This document shows positions 15,238 to 24,269 of a stretch of DNA of 35,056 nucleotides, piece after piece. Each line of letters starts with the position of its first letter. Position 1 is the stretch's first letter. Made by a program: the position numbers and the translations under genes. Below the pieces are notes generated by a model, which was not told the DNA's origin, made no database searches, and worked only from the letters and a program-made list of their open reading frames with translations. The DNA is from Akkermansiaceae bacterium (GTDB lineage Bacteria; Verrucomicrobiota; Verrucomicrobiia; Verrucomicrobiales; Akkermansiaceae): positions 1 to 35,056 of the forward strand of contig JAFMDE010000002.1 in assembly GCA_017857425.1 (NCBI GenBank), written 5' to 3'.

Positions 15238-16897
15238 AGGTCCGCGCGTCCGATTTGATGGATGAGGCTTGTTGATTTAACGTTTCAGGTTTTGGCCACT
15301 CCCAGCCGCTGCTGTTGACGACATCACTGAGTTCAATGTAGGGATGTTCAGGGTGTGTGGTATTCCACTTGAAAGAGAGAATGCAATATTTTGAGGTGGT
15401 GTAGGGAAAGCTCTTGCCGCTGCCAACATGGCTCATCAAGGGAGAATTTTTACTCAGGTAAGCATTGAATTTAGCCGGGTAATAGGGGTGGTTTTTGACG
15501 GTGAAGCGTACCAGCGATTGCCTGATCTCGGCAGGGAGTTCATCTGCAAAATCAGAGGCGCTTGCTTCAGCAATGCAATGAAACGTTGCCGCTTCAGGGT
15601 TTGGTTTGAGCGCATATTGAGTAAGTTTGTTGTCATAATGCTCAAGAAAAGCATCCGCGTTAATCAGCGGTGGATGTTTGCCGATACGTTCTACCAGCAA
15701 GACGAGGAGATTCAGCCGATTACCATCATGAGCTGGGTCTTCGAATTTCACCATATAGAGGTGCTCAACCATGTTATTTTCTGCACCTGAACGAGTTTCA
15801 AGTAAGCGGACAGATTTGACCGGCTTAAAGGGGCGTGCGAGGCTGGTGCTCTGCATCTCATTGGATAATGTTGTGCCCTTGAGTAGGTAGGGAAGCCTTT
15901 CATCGAGTGTCTTGGCTTCAAGAAACGCGTCAAGATTTTCATCCGCAAGGTAGCCCACTTTAGGCACCGAAACGGGCTCGGACTTAGGTGAAGGGCTTTG
16001 CTTTTGCTTTTGCTTGGGCGCGGAAGGCGAGAGATTAAGCTCGGGGAACTCACCTTTTTCCATGATATTAGCCATGATCGGATTTACCTTTCTGGCCTGC
16101 GTTTCTTGGACAGGTTTCTTGGGCTGAGTGGAGACAATCACGGGCGGCTCACTTGTCTTGCTTGGGGCCTTCTTAGCCAAGGGTTTTTTCACAGTATCAG
16201 CTCCGAGTTGGGTATTCGGTTTTACTGGATTGCTTGATGCTGGCGGAGCGTCAGATTCTTGTTTTACGCTAGTTATCGGTTCAGCGGTCTTTGGTATGGA
16301 AGCTATGGGCTCATCAGATTTAGCTTCCGTCTCAGGAAGGGACACCAGCACAGAGGTGTTCGGGCTGGGGGCGGTGGGTTTTTCCTGTTCTTTGGTGACT
16401 GTCTTGAAGGAGTTTTGATAATTACGGAGATCAACCATGCCTACTAAGTGCAGAACTGCCAATGCAACGACGCTAGCAACTGCGGCAAAAGCGGAAGGAA
16501 CAACAAATCTAAATAAACGTGGTCTGCTTGGCCGAACGCGCTCATGGCTGAGCTCTGGAGCAGAAGCCTCCAGTATAAAGCCACGACACTTGATTTCCGG
16601 CTTATTGACTGGCTCCTCAGGCTGTGTTGATTGCCTTATCAAGTGAGCCGTCGCCCGTATTTTCGTCGCTGGAATGTGCTCGGGTTGCCTTTTGGGCGGC
16701 AGAGTGGTGATTTCAGCTGGTGGGGTAAGCAGAGCTACGGGCGGGGTTGCAGGCAGGACTGCAGCTGCAGGTAAAGGTGCCGTAATACTGCTGTTGCAGT
16801 TGGGACAAGGCCCGCTGACTCCAGCCATGGCAGCAGGCACTTGAAGTTTGCAGCTGCATGACGAACAAAGAAAGTCGATGGTGTCGAGTTCGGACAT
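15215..16897 (-). CDS. Zinc-ribbon, single-pass membrane protein of unknown function
   Basis: The 560-residue product starts with a cytoplasmic zinc ribbon (Cys11, Cys14, possibly Cys16, with Cys31 and Cys34), resembling the short ribbons found in front of many verrucomicrobial membrane proteins. A Pro/Ala-rich linker follows. A transmembrane helix is at about 131-154, then a long Lys/Pro/Ser-rich disordered region to about residue 320 and a C-terminal domain of about 230 residues with no family I can name. That domain has a Lys-rich repeat of Lys-Gln near its start and many aromatic residues (for example HPYYPAKFNAYLSKN). Topology suggests a protein linking a cytoplasmic metal-binding end to an extracytoplasmic domain. 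The stop overlaps the end of the DUF1573 gene by 23 bases, tail to tail. Confidence 0.8.
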   Translation of the reverse strand: MSELDTIDFLCSSCSCKLQVPAAMAGVSGPCPNCNSSITAPLPAAAVLPATPPVALLTPPAEITTLPPKRQPEHIPATKIRATAHLIRQSTQPEEPVNKPEIKCRGFILEASAPELSHERVRPSRPRLFRFVVPSAFAAVASVVALAVLHLVGMVDLRNYQNSFKTVTKEQEKPTAPSPNTSVLVSLPETEAKSDEPIASIPKTAEPITSVKQESDAPPASSNPVKPNTQLGADTVKKPLAKKAPSKTSEPPVIVSTQPKKPVQETQARKVNPIMANIMEKGEFPELNLSPSAPKQKQKQSPSPKSEPVSVPKVGYLADENLDAFLEAKTLDERLPYLLKGTTLSNEMQSTSLARPFKPVKSVRLLETRSGAENNMVEHLYMVKFEDPAHDGNRLNLLVLLVERIGKHPPLINADAFLEHYDNKLTQYALKPNPEAATFHCIAEASASDFADELPAEIRQSLVRFTVKNHPYYPAKFNAYLSKNSPLMSHVGSGKSFPYTTSKYCILSFKWNTTHPEHPYIELSDVVNSSGWEWPKPETLNQQASSIKSDARTSKEWQAE

Positions 16898-17080
16898 TTG
16901 ATGAGAACACCGGCTTGTTAGCTAGCGCTAATATTTTACCTTCTTAAAATACAATGTCAATCGGACATCTTCTGCAGGCACTCGGTTTTCAAAGGGTCTG
17001 AACAAAAAAGTCCGGTCTGAATGCACTCGTGAATTGCCAACGGCACCTTGCTCATTAGACTCACCCCACTGTTACTCACC

Positions 17081-20000
17081 ATGTCCACCCATCCCTTCGT
17101 CCATCTACATGTCCACAGTGAGTATTCTACGCTGGATTCTACCGTGAGGACCAAGGAGCTCGTGGCCGCAGCCGCAAAGCTTGAAATGCCGGCTGTGGCG
17201 ATGACCGATCATGGCAACCTCTATGCGGCAATTGAATTTTATCAAAATGCGCTTGCTGCCGGTGTTAAGCCAATCCTCGGCTGTGAAATCTACCTCGCTC
17301 CAGAATCCTTGAGTGATAAAAAAGAGGTGCCAGGGCGCAAGAATTCAACGCACCTGACACTACTGGCTAAAAATGAAACGGGCTGGAAAAACCTCGTTAA
17401 GCTTGTCACCATTGGCCACCTCGAAGGCGAATACCTAGGCGAACCAAGGATTGATCGGGAGCACCTCGCCAAGTACGCCGAAGGTCTGATTTGTCTGAGC
17501 GGCTGCATTAATGGTGCCGTCAATGAATGGCTTCATCGTAACGATGTCGATGGCGCTCGCAAGGAGATCATTGGCCTGCGTGATGTTTTTGGTGCCGATG
17601 ATTTTTATCTGGAGCTCAACGATCAAGGGCTTGAAATCCAGCAGCAAATCAATCAACAGCTGAAGAGTTTTTCAGAGGAGCTAGGCCTGAAAATGGTTGC
17701 TACCAATGATGTCCATTTTCTCAATAAAGAGGATGCAGAAGCTCAGGATGTTCTGCTCTGTATCGGTGAAGGGAGGCTGCTGCTGGATGAAAATAGAAAA
17801 CGCTACCCCGCTGAGCATTATTTCAAATCGGGAGAAGAAATGAGAGCCCTCTTTGCTGATTTTCCGGGGGCCTGTGATGCAACCTTGGAGATTGCAGAGA
17901 AGTGTAACATTGAGCTGAAGCTAGATCCTACCAGCTCAGAGAAATACCCACAATTTGATGCGCCTGATGGCACTCCACGTGAGGAATATTTCCGCAAGGT
18001 TTGCTTTGAGGGCCTAGAGTCACGTTATCCGGCCGATAAATTAGCACAACTTGCCGAGCAAGAGAATGTCTCTACCGATGCAATGATGGAGGTTCTTAAT
18101 CAGCGGCTTGATTATGAAATCAAGACCATCAACGACCTTGGTTTTGCTTCCTATTTCTTGATCACAGCTGACTTTATTCAGTGGAGTCGGGATCAAGATA
18201 TTCCCGTGGGTCCGGGACGTGGATCTGCGGCGGGTTCTCTAGTCGCTTATACGATGGGAATTACCGATATTTGCCCGATGCGATTTGGGCTGCTCTTCGA
18301 GCGATTCCTTAACCCAGAGCGGGTCAGTCCACCGGATGTTGATATTGATTTTTGTCAGAGCCGCCGCCCTGAGGTGATCGAGTATGTTCGACAAAAATAC
18401 GGAGAGCGTTCCGTTTCTCATATTATCACCTATGGTACTTTGGGCGCTAAAAGTGTGATTCGTGATGTGGCGCGGGTGATGGGTGTCAGCTATGGCGATG
18501 CCGATATGCTTGCCAAGATGATTGAGACCAAGCCAGGGATCAAACTTCAAGATGAGTTTAAGGAAAAACAAGAGCTGCGAGATGTCATCGAGAACAGCTC
18601 CACTTGGCAGGAGCTTTGGAGTCACGCGGTTAAGCTGGAAGGCCTGAACCGCAACACCGGCGTGCATGCCGCGGGAATCGTTATTGGTGACAGGGCTCTC
18701 GATGAGCACTGTGCGCTGACAAGGGGCAACGAAGGTGAGGTGGTCACCCAGTGTGATATGAACGCCATCACCGAGGTTGGTTTGCTGAAGATGGATTTCT
18801 TGGGGCTCAAAAACTTGACGGTTATTCATGATGCTGTTGGGCACATTAGGCAGCACACACCGGAGTTTGACATTAACAATGTTCCATTGGACGACACGCC
18901 AACCCTCGAGCTGCTTAACCGAGGTGAAACCATGGGGGTGTTTCAGCTTGAATCCGGTGGCATGGTGGAGACTTGCAAGAAATACGGCATTCAGAAAATT
19001 GATGATATTATTGATCTGTTGGCGCTCTACCGGCCGGGCGCGATGGACTATATCGACCAGATGATTGAGGTCAAAAAAGGCATTAAGCCCGTGGCCTATG
19101 AGCACCCTCTGTTAGAAGAGATATGTGGAGACACCTACGGGGTGATGATCTACCAGGAGCAAGTGCAGAATGCTGCCAAACAGCTCGCTGGATACACGCT
19201 GGGTGGTGCTGATATTCTGCGGCGCGCGATGGGTAAAAAGAAACCCTCAGAAATGGCGAAGCAGCGTGAGATCTTTGTTGAGGGTAGCAAGGTCACTAAC
19301 GACATCGATGCGGAGCTCGCCAACAAAATCTTTGATAAGATTGCTGGCTTTGCCGGTTATGGATTCAACAAATCTCACTCTGCGTGTTACGGGCATATCT
19401 CGTACTGGACGGCATACTTGAAGGCCAATCACCCAGTCGAGTTTGTGTCCGGCCTGCTCTCAAATGAGCTCAACAATACCGATAAAATTGGTGTTTTTAT
19501 ATCGGAGTGTCACCGCATGGATATTGAAGTGCTACCGCCCGATATCAATCAATCGCAGTTGCGTTTTTCTCCTGAGTTGACGCCCTCTGGAAAGATGGCC
19601 ATCCGCTATGGACTCGCGGCGATTAAAAATGTCGGAGAGGGTGCTATGGCGACAGCGATTGCCGAGCGGGAGCAACATGGAATCTTTGATAATTTAGACG
19701 ATTTTTCCAATAGGTTGGATTCAAGGAGCGTGAACAAACGCATCCTAGAAAACTTGGTCAAAGCAGGTGCCATGGACTGGACTGGTGAGACACGTGCGGG
19801 CATGTTTGCGCGGGTCGAGCAGGTGGTAGCATCAGCGAGCTCAGCGCAGCGAGATAGGGCTCAAGGCCAAGACTCATTGTTTGATACCATGGACTTTGCT
19901 GGCGCGGTGCAAGAATCCGATCAAGGTCACTCTGGTGCTGATGCCCAGGAATGGCCTAAGGATGAGCGTCTGACAAACGAGAAGGAGCTGCTTGGTTACT

Positions 20001-20590
20001 ACACAAGTGGCCACCCCTTGGATAAATACCGAGCGGCAATCGATGCAGGCCGCTTTGAGAAAATCGGCTTGCTCGACGAACTGGATACTAAAGATAAGCG
20101 CACACGCCACTCATTTGCGGGCATGATTCGTTATGTAGAGCACAAGGTCACTCGCGCGGGCAAACCTTTTGGCGTTATTCATATCGAGGATTTCACAGGT
20201 AGCTGCGAGGTGGTCTGCTGGTCAGAGAGTTACAGCCCTGCACGTGAAGCGGGTATATTAATGTCCGGCAAGGTTATCCGTCTTAAGGCAAGCATCAAGG
20301 TGGATGACCGCACCGAAACCTTAAGCCTGACGGGATCCCAGATTAAAGAGCTTAAAGCTCGAAAAAGCAGTCAAAATGCATCCGTGCAAGTCAATCTTTG
20401 GCTAGCGAGGCATACCAAAAGTGATTTGGAATCTATTCGTAATATTCTAGTAGAACACCCGGGCGAAACCCCTGTAGAAATCCACCTTCAGAGTGGCACA
20501 GGTAAGCGAGCCACCGTGCAAGCGGGTGAGAACTTCAGAGTGAACAAGTGTGCGGCGTTAGATAAAGCGCTCGCGAAGTGGTCAGAGTGA
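17081..20590 (+). CDS. dnaE: DNA polymerase III alpha subunit
   Basis: This is the replicative polymerase subunit. The 1169-residue product (E. coli 1160) has an N-terminal PHP domain starting HLHVHSEYS, with TDHGN and ATNDVHFL further on. The C-family polymerase core follows: GPGRGSAAGSLVAY, the catalytic PDVDIDF near residue 420, and the third catalytic Asp in LLKMDFLGL near 570. Helix-hairpin-helix DNA binding and an OB domain (IRYVEHKVTRAGKPFGVIHI) lie near the C-terminus. The PHP metal-binding His residues look intact, unlike in E. coli. ATG 17081 is preferred to an upstream in-frame TTG at 17048 because the family starts directly with the PHP strand. It converges on the DUF1287 gene, with 14 bases between the stops. 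Confidence 0.97.
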   Translation: MSTHPFVHLHVHSEYSTLDSTVRTKELVAAAAKLEMPAVAMTDHGNLYAAIEFYQNALAAGVKPILGCEIYLAPESLSDKKEVPGRKNSTHLTLLAKNETGWKNLVKLVTIGHLEGEYLGEPRIDREHLAKYAEGLICLSGCINGAVNEWLHRNDVDGARKEIIGLRDVFGADDFYLELNDQGLEIQQQINQQLKSFSEELGLKMVATNDVHFLNKEDAEAQDVLLCIGEGRLLLDENRKRYPAEHYFKSGEEMRALFADFPGACDATLEIAEKCNIELKLDPTSSEKYPQFDAPDGTPREEYFRKVCFEGLESRYPADKLAQLAEQENVSTDAMMEVLNQRLDYEIKTINDLGFASYFLITADFIQWSRDQDIPVGPGRGSAAGSLVAYTMGITDICPMRFGLLFERFLNPERVSPPDVDIDFCQSRRPEVIEYVRQKYGERSVSHIITYGTLGAKSVIRDVARVMGVSYGDADMLAKMIETKPGIKLQDEFKEKQELRDVIENSSTWQELWSHAVKLEGLNRNTGVHAAGIVIGDRALDEHCALTRGNEGEVVTQCDMNAITEVGLLKMDFLGLKNLTVIHDAVGHIRQHTPEFDINNVPLDDTPTLELLNRGETMGVFQLESGGMVETCKKYGIQKIDDIIDLLALYRPGAMDYIDQMIEVKKGIKPVAYEHPLLEEICGDTYGVMIYQEQVQNAAKQLAGYTLGGADILRRAMGKKKPSEMAKQREIFVEGSKVTNDIDAELANKIFDKIAGFAGYGFNKSHSACYGHISYWTAYLKANHPVEFVSGLLSNELNNTDKIGVFISECHRMDIEVLPPDINQSQLRFSPELTPSGKMAIRYGLAAIKNVGEGAMATAIAEREQHGIFDNLDDFSNRLDSRSVNKRILENLVKAGAMDWTGETRAGMFARVEQVVASASSAQRDRAQGQDSLFDTMDFAGAVQESDQGHSGADAQEWPKDERLTNEKELLGYYTSGHPLDKYRAAIDAGRFEKIGLLDELDTKDKRTRHSFAGMIRYVEHKVTRAGKPFGVIHIEDFTGSCEVVCWSESYSPAREAGILMSGKVIRLKASIKVDDRTETLSLTGSQIKELKARKSSQNASVQVNLWLARHTKSDLESIRNILVEHPGETPVEIHLQSGTGKRATVQAGENFRVNKCAALDKALAKWSE

Positions 20591-20604
20591 ATGAGCTCGA
20601 AAGC

Positions 20605-21363
20605 TTACCGCTGATTATATTGCACCACAGCTGGCATGCCGTAGTAGCGATATTGACCGATAATCTGATATTCCGTCAGCTTGTTTTCCCACTGTGGGCC
20701 TGAGCCGATATTGTGCACAACCCACTTTTCATGTTTGCGATTACCCGGTCCAGGAACGACGATGCCGATGTGGGTGTCTCCGTGAGGGAGTCTCCAGACG
20801 ATAACATCTCCATAACTCGTGTTTTCTGCGATGTTACCATCGCTCTCGATGGGTATTTCTTTGCCGTGTCGGCTAAAGAAGCGCTGCAGGTTGGGGACAC
20901 GTCTGTGATCAATGTTGGCGTCAGGCTGACTTAAGCTCCAGAGCTGAGGGTAGATCCTGAAATTGAGCTGCATGTCTTCATGCACAAGCTTTTGAAGATC
21001 GGTATCTAATACGCGGTAGCTGCGAATGACAAGATCCGTGCATACGCCCTTATCACTCGGAATATCGCCCATGGGGAAGCTGATGTTATAATAAGCATCA
21101 TCGTAGCTGATATCCTCCTGCGTGCGCAGGAGCGACGCTGCGGCAAGTCGATTACCGAATCCGCTGTGCTGCTCGAGCCAAGATACCGTTTCCTCTACCT
21201 TCAGTTCCGTGACTGGCGCCCTGTCAGCTAAGACTTTGGTGATGAGTGGTTGAGCCGCAATCCCTACAGCCGTGACGACGAGAAAAACCATCAGCCAGCC
21301 GCCACCCCATGATTTGCGCACAGGCTTCCTTGGCCGAGGACCAATATATTCAATGGTATGCAT
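20605..21363 (-). CDS. DUF1287-family membrane-anchored protein
   Basis: The 252-residue product has a short basic N-terminus, one transmembrane segment (about 24-42) and a periplasmic domain of the DUF1287 type. The family motifs are clear: ISYDDAYYNISFPMGDIPSDKGVCTDLVIRSYR with Cys108, NIDHRRVPNLQRFFSRHG, a GDVIVW strand, HIGIVV and HNIGSGPQ. The Cys with downstream His resembles the NlpC/P60 cysteine peptidase fold, so activity on peptidoglycan or another amide is possible but unproven. Its start faces the CBM9-like gene across about 285 bases. Confidence 0.85.
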   Translation of the reverse strand: MHTIEYIGPRPRKPVRKSWGGGWLMVFLVVTAVGIAAQPLITKVLADRAPVTELKVEETVSWLEQHSGFGNRLAAASLLRTQEDISYDDAYYNISFPMGDIPSDKGVCTDLVIRSYRVLDTDLQKLVHEDMQLNFRIYPQLWSLSQPDANIDHRRVPNLQRFFSRHGKEIPIESDGNIAENTSYGDVIVWRLPHGDTHIGIVVPGPGNRKHEKWVVHNIGSGPQWENKLTEYQIIGQYRYYGMPAVVQYNQR

Positions 21364-21648
21364 GTAAGGTGATCTTGAAAATACGTTGGATTCGCGACGA
21401 GTTAGTGTCCAATCATGGACAAGGTCTTCACAACATATTTAAGGAATGTTTACCAGTTTATTCCATCGATGTCGAATAAATGTCACACTTTTTTTTCTTA
21501 AGGTGATCAGAAAGGGCGAAAAAGGCCATCCGATTGGAGCATCAATGTGCCGGTAGGATCCTCTTTATGGGCATGCAACGGGGAAAGATATCTGGGTGTA
21601 GTCTGGATTTAGCTTTGGCAAAATTGCCGGAGATGCACAGATTGAGCT
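21364..21648. other. Divergent intergenic region, promoters not resolved
   Basis: About 285 bases separate the starts of the DUF1287 and CBM9-like genes. The stretch holds a weak TGTCC/GGACA hairpin near 21408-21423, an eight-T run near 21490, and two copies of AAGGTGATC (near 21365 and 21500). A 30-codon frame starting near 21570 is too weak to call. Nothing else was recognised. Confidence 0.4.
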
Positions 21649-22239
21649 ATGCGGATTGATCAACAAAGGGAGCAGCTATGCTGGGAGGGGCTCGATCCGA
21701 GATGGTCAATGGTGGACCGAGATTGGCATGGCCAGCCTGTAGCTGTGCCTGCCGCCTTTGCGCTGGCGGTGGACCGCAGCCATTTATGGTTTGTAGCAGC
21801 GAGGGAGAAGCGCGCCTCGATTTCTCCAGATACCGGCCCTTGTGAGTTTACCGAAGCTTTGTGGTGCTATGATGTTGCTGAATTGTTTATCAAAGATGCA
21901 CATTCAGATCGTTATCTTGAAATCAACCTCGCGCCCAATGGTGCGTGGTGGAGTGCTGAGTTTGTTGGCCCGCGTGTCAGGGCTTGTACCGAGGACATTC
22001 CGATTGTCGGCGTGAAAACTTATTCCAAGACTTCTGCCGACGGTTACTGGCAGGCAGCAGCATCCATTCCGCTGTCCTTTCTTAAATCGGATTTTAGTTT
22101 TGGCCAGGGAAGCAGAGTCAATGTTACTTTCATCGTTGATTCTCCTGAGCAAAAATTCTTATCGATGGCGGCATTGCCTGGGGTGAAGCCGGACTTTCAC
22201 CAGCCGCATTATTTTGAAGAGGTAGAATTGATCGGCTAA
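21649..22239 (+). CDS. CBM9/DOMON-like carbohydrate-binding domain protein
   Basis: The 196-residue product has the pattern of the family 9-like carbohydrate-binding (DOMON-type) domain. It begins with WHGQPVAVPAAFALAVDRSHLWFVA, continues with LWCYDVAELFIKDAHSDRYLEINLAPNGAWW, and ends with FNVTFIVDSPEQKFLSMAALPG-like strands and PDFHQPHYFEEVEL. The run E-L-F-I-x-D...Y-L-E-I-N-L-x-P-N-G is typical of stand-alone members. No signal peptide is visible, so it may be cytoplasmic. The ligand (sugar or other small molecule) is unknown. It stands alone before the phosphatase gene. Confidence 0.75.
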   Translation: MRIDQQREQLCWEGLDPRWSMVDRDWHGQPVAVPAAFALAVDRSHLWFVAAREKRASISPDTGPCEFTEALWCYDVAELFIKDAHSDRYLEINLAPNGAWWSAEFVGPRVRACTEDIPIVGVKTYSKTSADGYWQAAASIPLSFLKSDFSFGQGSRVNVTFIVDSPEQKFLSMAALPGVKPDFHQPHYFEEVELIG

Positions 22240-22306
22240 TGTGCCGGCATAGCTGGCTGACGGAGTGGGCAAATGTTCAGTCAGTGGTGCTGCCAATAAT
22301 CTGTCT

Positions 22307-22329
22307 TACAAGTTGAATGTTAACTTGTA
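22307..22329. promoter_or_regulatory. Inverted repeat before the PAS-PP2C gene
   Basis: A perfect 8-bp inverted repeat, TACAAGTT (22307-22314) and AACTTGTA (22322-22329), has a seven-base spacer and ends 10 bases before the GTG start (22 before the ATG at 22352). It could be an operator for a dimeric regulator or an mRNA hairpin masking the start. No T tract follows. Confidence 0.5.
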
Positions 22330-22339
22330 GTTTGTTACG

Positions 22340-23938
22340 GTGACCACTCCGATGGCATCTGATTCACAAGACAGGCTTGAGCTCGCATTGTTAGCATCCA
22401 ACGAAGGAGTCTGGGACTGGTATGTGGGTGCACGTGAAATTTACTACTCGGAACGTGTGCTTGATTTTCTTGGCTACCCTGCGGACAAGGCGCCCAACAT
22501 TATTCTCCAAGCGAGGAGATATTTTCACCAAGATGAGGTGTCCGAGTTACGGGATACATTTAAGAAGATTGTCAAGAAAAACGGGGATGACACCTTGGCG
22601 CATGATTGCCGCTATTTGCATCCGGATGGATCGTGGCGGTGGCTCCGAATTCGTGGGGTAGTGGTTCGAGATGACGATGGCATGGCGTATCGTATCGTCG
22701 GTTCCATTATTGATATCTCACAAAGAAAAAATGCGGAAACGGCACTCAAGGAAGAGCGGCATCGATTGCGTGAACTTATCGAGAACATCCCGATTAATGT
22801 TTATTACAAAGACACGGAATCGAGGTTTGTGCTCGCGAATAGCTCAACGGCTGAAAAACTTGGGGCTGATTCTGAGCTAGATCTACTCGGTAAAACAGAT
22901 CGGGACTTCTTTGACAAAAGACATGCTGACATGGGCCGTAAAGACGAGCTCGAAATCATGGAAACCCGCGTACCTATGCTTAAGGCACTTCAGAAAGAGA
23001 CCTACGATGATGGCAAGACGACCTGGGCGGAGACCTCCAAGCTGCCGTGGCTTAATCGCAAAGGGGAGTTATGTGGCACCTTTGGTATCACCACAGACAT
23101 CACGGCCCTATTCAATGCCCAGAGAGAAATGGGAGCTCTGGCAGATGAGTTGCAGAAGCGCAACGTAGCCATTGAAGAAGAGCTCCAACTGGCCCGAGAA
23201 ATTCAGCAAGCTTTACTGCCTAAAGAAGTAGACGGTTTGATCCTTCAGGACAATCAACGAGAAGTCACCGTAGGCTGTCGTTATTGCCCCGCCTCTGAAA
23301 TGGCGGGAGACTTTTTTGAAGTCATTCCAATTTCACAACACTGCATGGGCATTCTGCTCTGTGATGTCATGGGGCACGGAGTTAGGGCGTCGCTTGTGGT
23401 CTCCATGCTGCGTGGGCTAATGGAAAAAGAACGTGAGTCTGCAACCAGCCCAGAGTGGTTCCTCTACGGGGTCAATGACGGCCTTGTGTCCATCTTCGAG
23501 AGAGCTGGGGTAACCTTGTTTGCTACTGCGATTTATTTTGTCATCGATCTCAAAGCAGGAACACTACAGTACTCCTGCGCTGGCCACCCGGCTCCTATCG
23601 TGATCAGGCTCGGCAAAGGCAAACTGCTGCAACCGCAGGACGCGAAGCCAAACCCCGCTCTGGGTTTGATTCCCCAGGCTGTGTTTGCCACACACAGCGT
23701 CTCTCTGGATGAGATCGATCGGCTACTGGTTTACACGGACGGTTTGCACGAGGTTGAGGATGCGGCTGGTGAGGAATTAGGCATCGAGCGCATTATCACA
23801 ACGATGGAAAACGGCATCGAAGATGACTTGGAAACTTCCCTCGACACCTTAGTGGATTACGCTCGCCGACATAGTGTTGAAGGGGAATTTGGCGATGATG
23901 TCTGCCTGTTTGCCATCGATGTCGGATCGGGGCTGTAG
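22340..23938 (+). CDS. PAS-PAS-PP2C (RsbU/SpoIIE-type) serine phosphatase
   Basis: The 532-residue product has two sensor PAS domains (about 10-132 and 145-260), a short coiled linker (about 262-295, EELQLAREIQQALLP) and a PP2C/SpoIIE phosphatase domain (about 300-530). The metal-binding Asp residues are visible in EMAGDFF, LLCDVMGHG, LVYTDGLHE and GDDVCLF. Such enzymes dephosphorylate STAS-domain antagonists in partner-switching control of sigma factors or secretion. No STAS or RsbW-like gene lies nearby, so the target is elsewhere or differs. GTG 22340 and ATG 22352 are both possible starts; the inverted repeat lies just upstream. A hairpin overlaps the stop codon. Confidence 0.92.
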   Translation: MTTPMASDSQDRLELALLASNEGVWDWYVGAREIYYSERVLDFLGYPADKAPNIILQARRYFHQDEVSELRDTFKKIVKKNGDDTLAHDCRYLHPDGSWRWLRIRGVVVRDDDGMAYRIVGSIIDISQRKNAETALKEERHRLRELIENIPINVYYKDTESRFVLANSSTAEKLGADSELDLLGKTDRDFFDKRHADMGRKDELEIMETRVPMLKALQKETYDDGKTTWAETSKLPWLNRKGELCGTFGITTDITALFNAQREMGALADELQKRNVAIEEELQLAREIQQALLPKEVDGLILQDNQREVTVGCRYCPASEMAGDFFEVIPISQHCMGILLCDVMGHGVRASLVVSMLRGLMEKERESATSPEWFLYGVNDGLVSIFERAGVTLFATAIYFVIDLKAGTLQYSCAGHPAPIVIRLGKGKLLQPQDAKPNPALGLIPQAVFATHSVSLDEIDRLLVYTDGLHEVEDAAGEELGIERIITTMENGIEDDLETSLDTLVDYARRHSVEGEFGDDVCLFAIDVGSGL

Positions 23939-23958
23939 CCCTCCGTGTACGGAGGGCT
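23937..23958 (+). terminator. Stem-loop at the end of the PAS-PP2C gene
   Basis: AGCCCTCCG (23937-23945) pairs perfectly with CGGAGGGCT (23950-23958) around TGTA and overlaps the TAG stop. There is no T tract, so intrinsic termination is uncertain. It may stabilise the mRNA end or belong to the repeat island that follows. Confidence 0.5.
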
Positions 23959-24234
23959 GGAATAGTGAAGGTTGATTGTTGAATGTTGAATGAATGCGCC
24001 TGCGGCGCAGGGAGAGGGGATTGGGAAGTTGGGAGTTTGCGCCGCTGGGGCGGCGGCAGATCATGACCGGGACGGTCATGCCACGTGGGCTTCGTGAACC
24101 TTAGTCCGAGGGGCCGGTCCTTAGCGGCTTGGCGCCTTGGCGTGAGTTTTTTTTAAGCACGCCAAGCCGCGAAGACGCCAAGAATTTTGCACTTCCCATA
24201 CTTCAGCACTACCACCCTCCAGCACTACAGCACT
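23959..24234. repeat. Intergenic island of hairpins and short repeats
   Basis: The gap between the PAS-PP2C gene and the M29 peptidase gene contains several structured pieces and no gene. There is a GTTGAATGTTGAATGAATG low-complexity run (about 23978-23996). A small stem TGCGCC/GGCGCA is at 23995-24009. A perfect 8-bp hairpin, CATGACCG/CGGTCATG, is at 24062-24080. An imperfect hairpin at 24124-24178 has about 18 of 21 pairs, with CTTGGCGTG and CACGCCAAG at its core and an AGTTTTTTTTAAG loop. Three CAGCACT copies are at 24204, 24220 and 24228. CTTGGCG-rich palindromes of this kind occur as dispersed intergenic repeats in some bacteria; whether this one is repeated in this genome cannot be seen here. 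Confidence 0.7.
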
Positions 24235-24269
24235 GCCATCTTAAGTCCGCCCCAGATGAGCGCTAAGTA

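Noticed and set aside
18239-19105. 288-codon open frame on the minus strand
   Set aside because: It lies entirely opposite the dnaE polymerase core and has no recognisable domain; it is a codon-bias shadow.
21570-21662. 30-codon frame before the CBM9-like gene
   Set aside because: It overlaps the CBM9-like start, has no ribosome binding site and shows no recognisable composition.
23959-24234. CRISPR-like array
   Set aside because: The repeated units differ from each other and are not regularly spaced, and there are no spacers of constant length.
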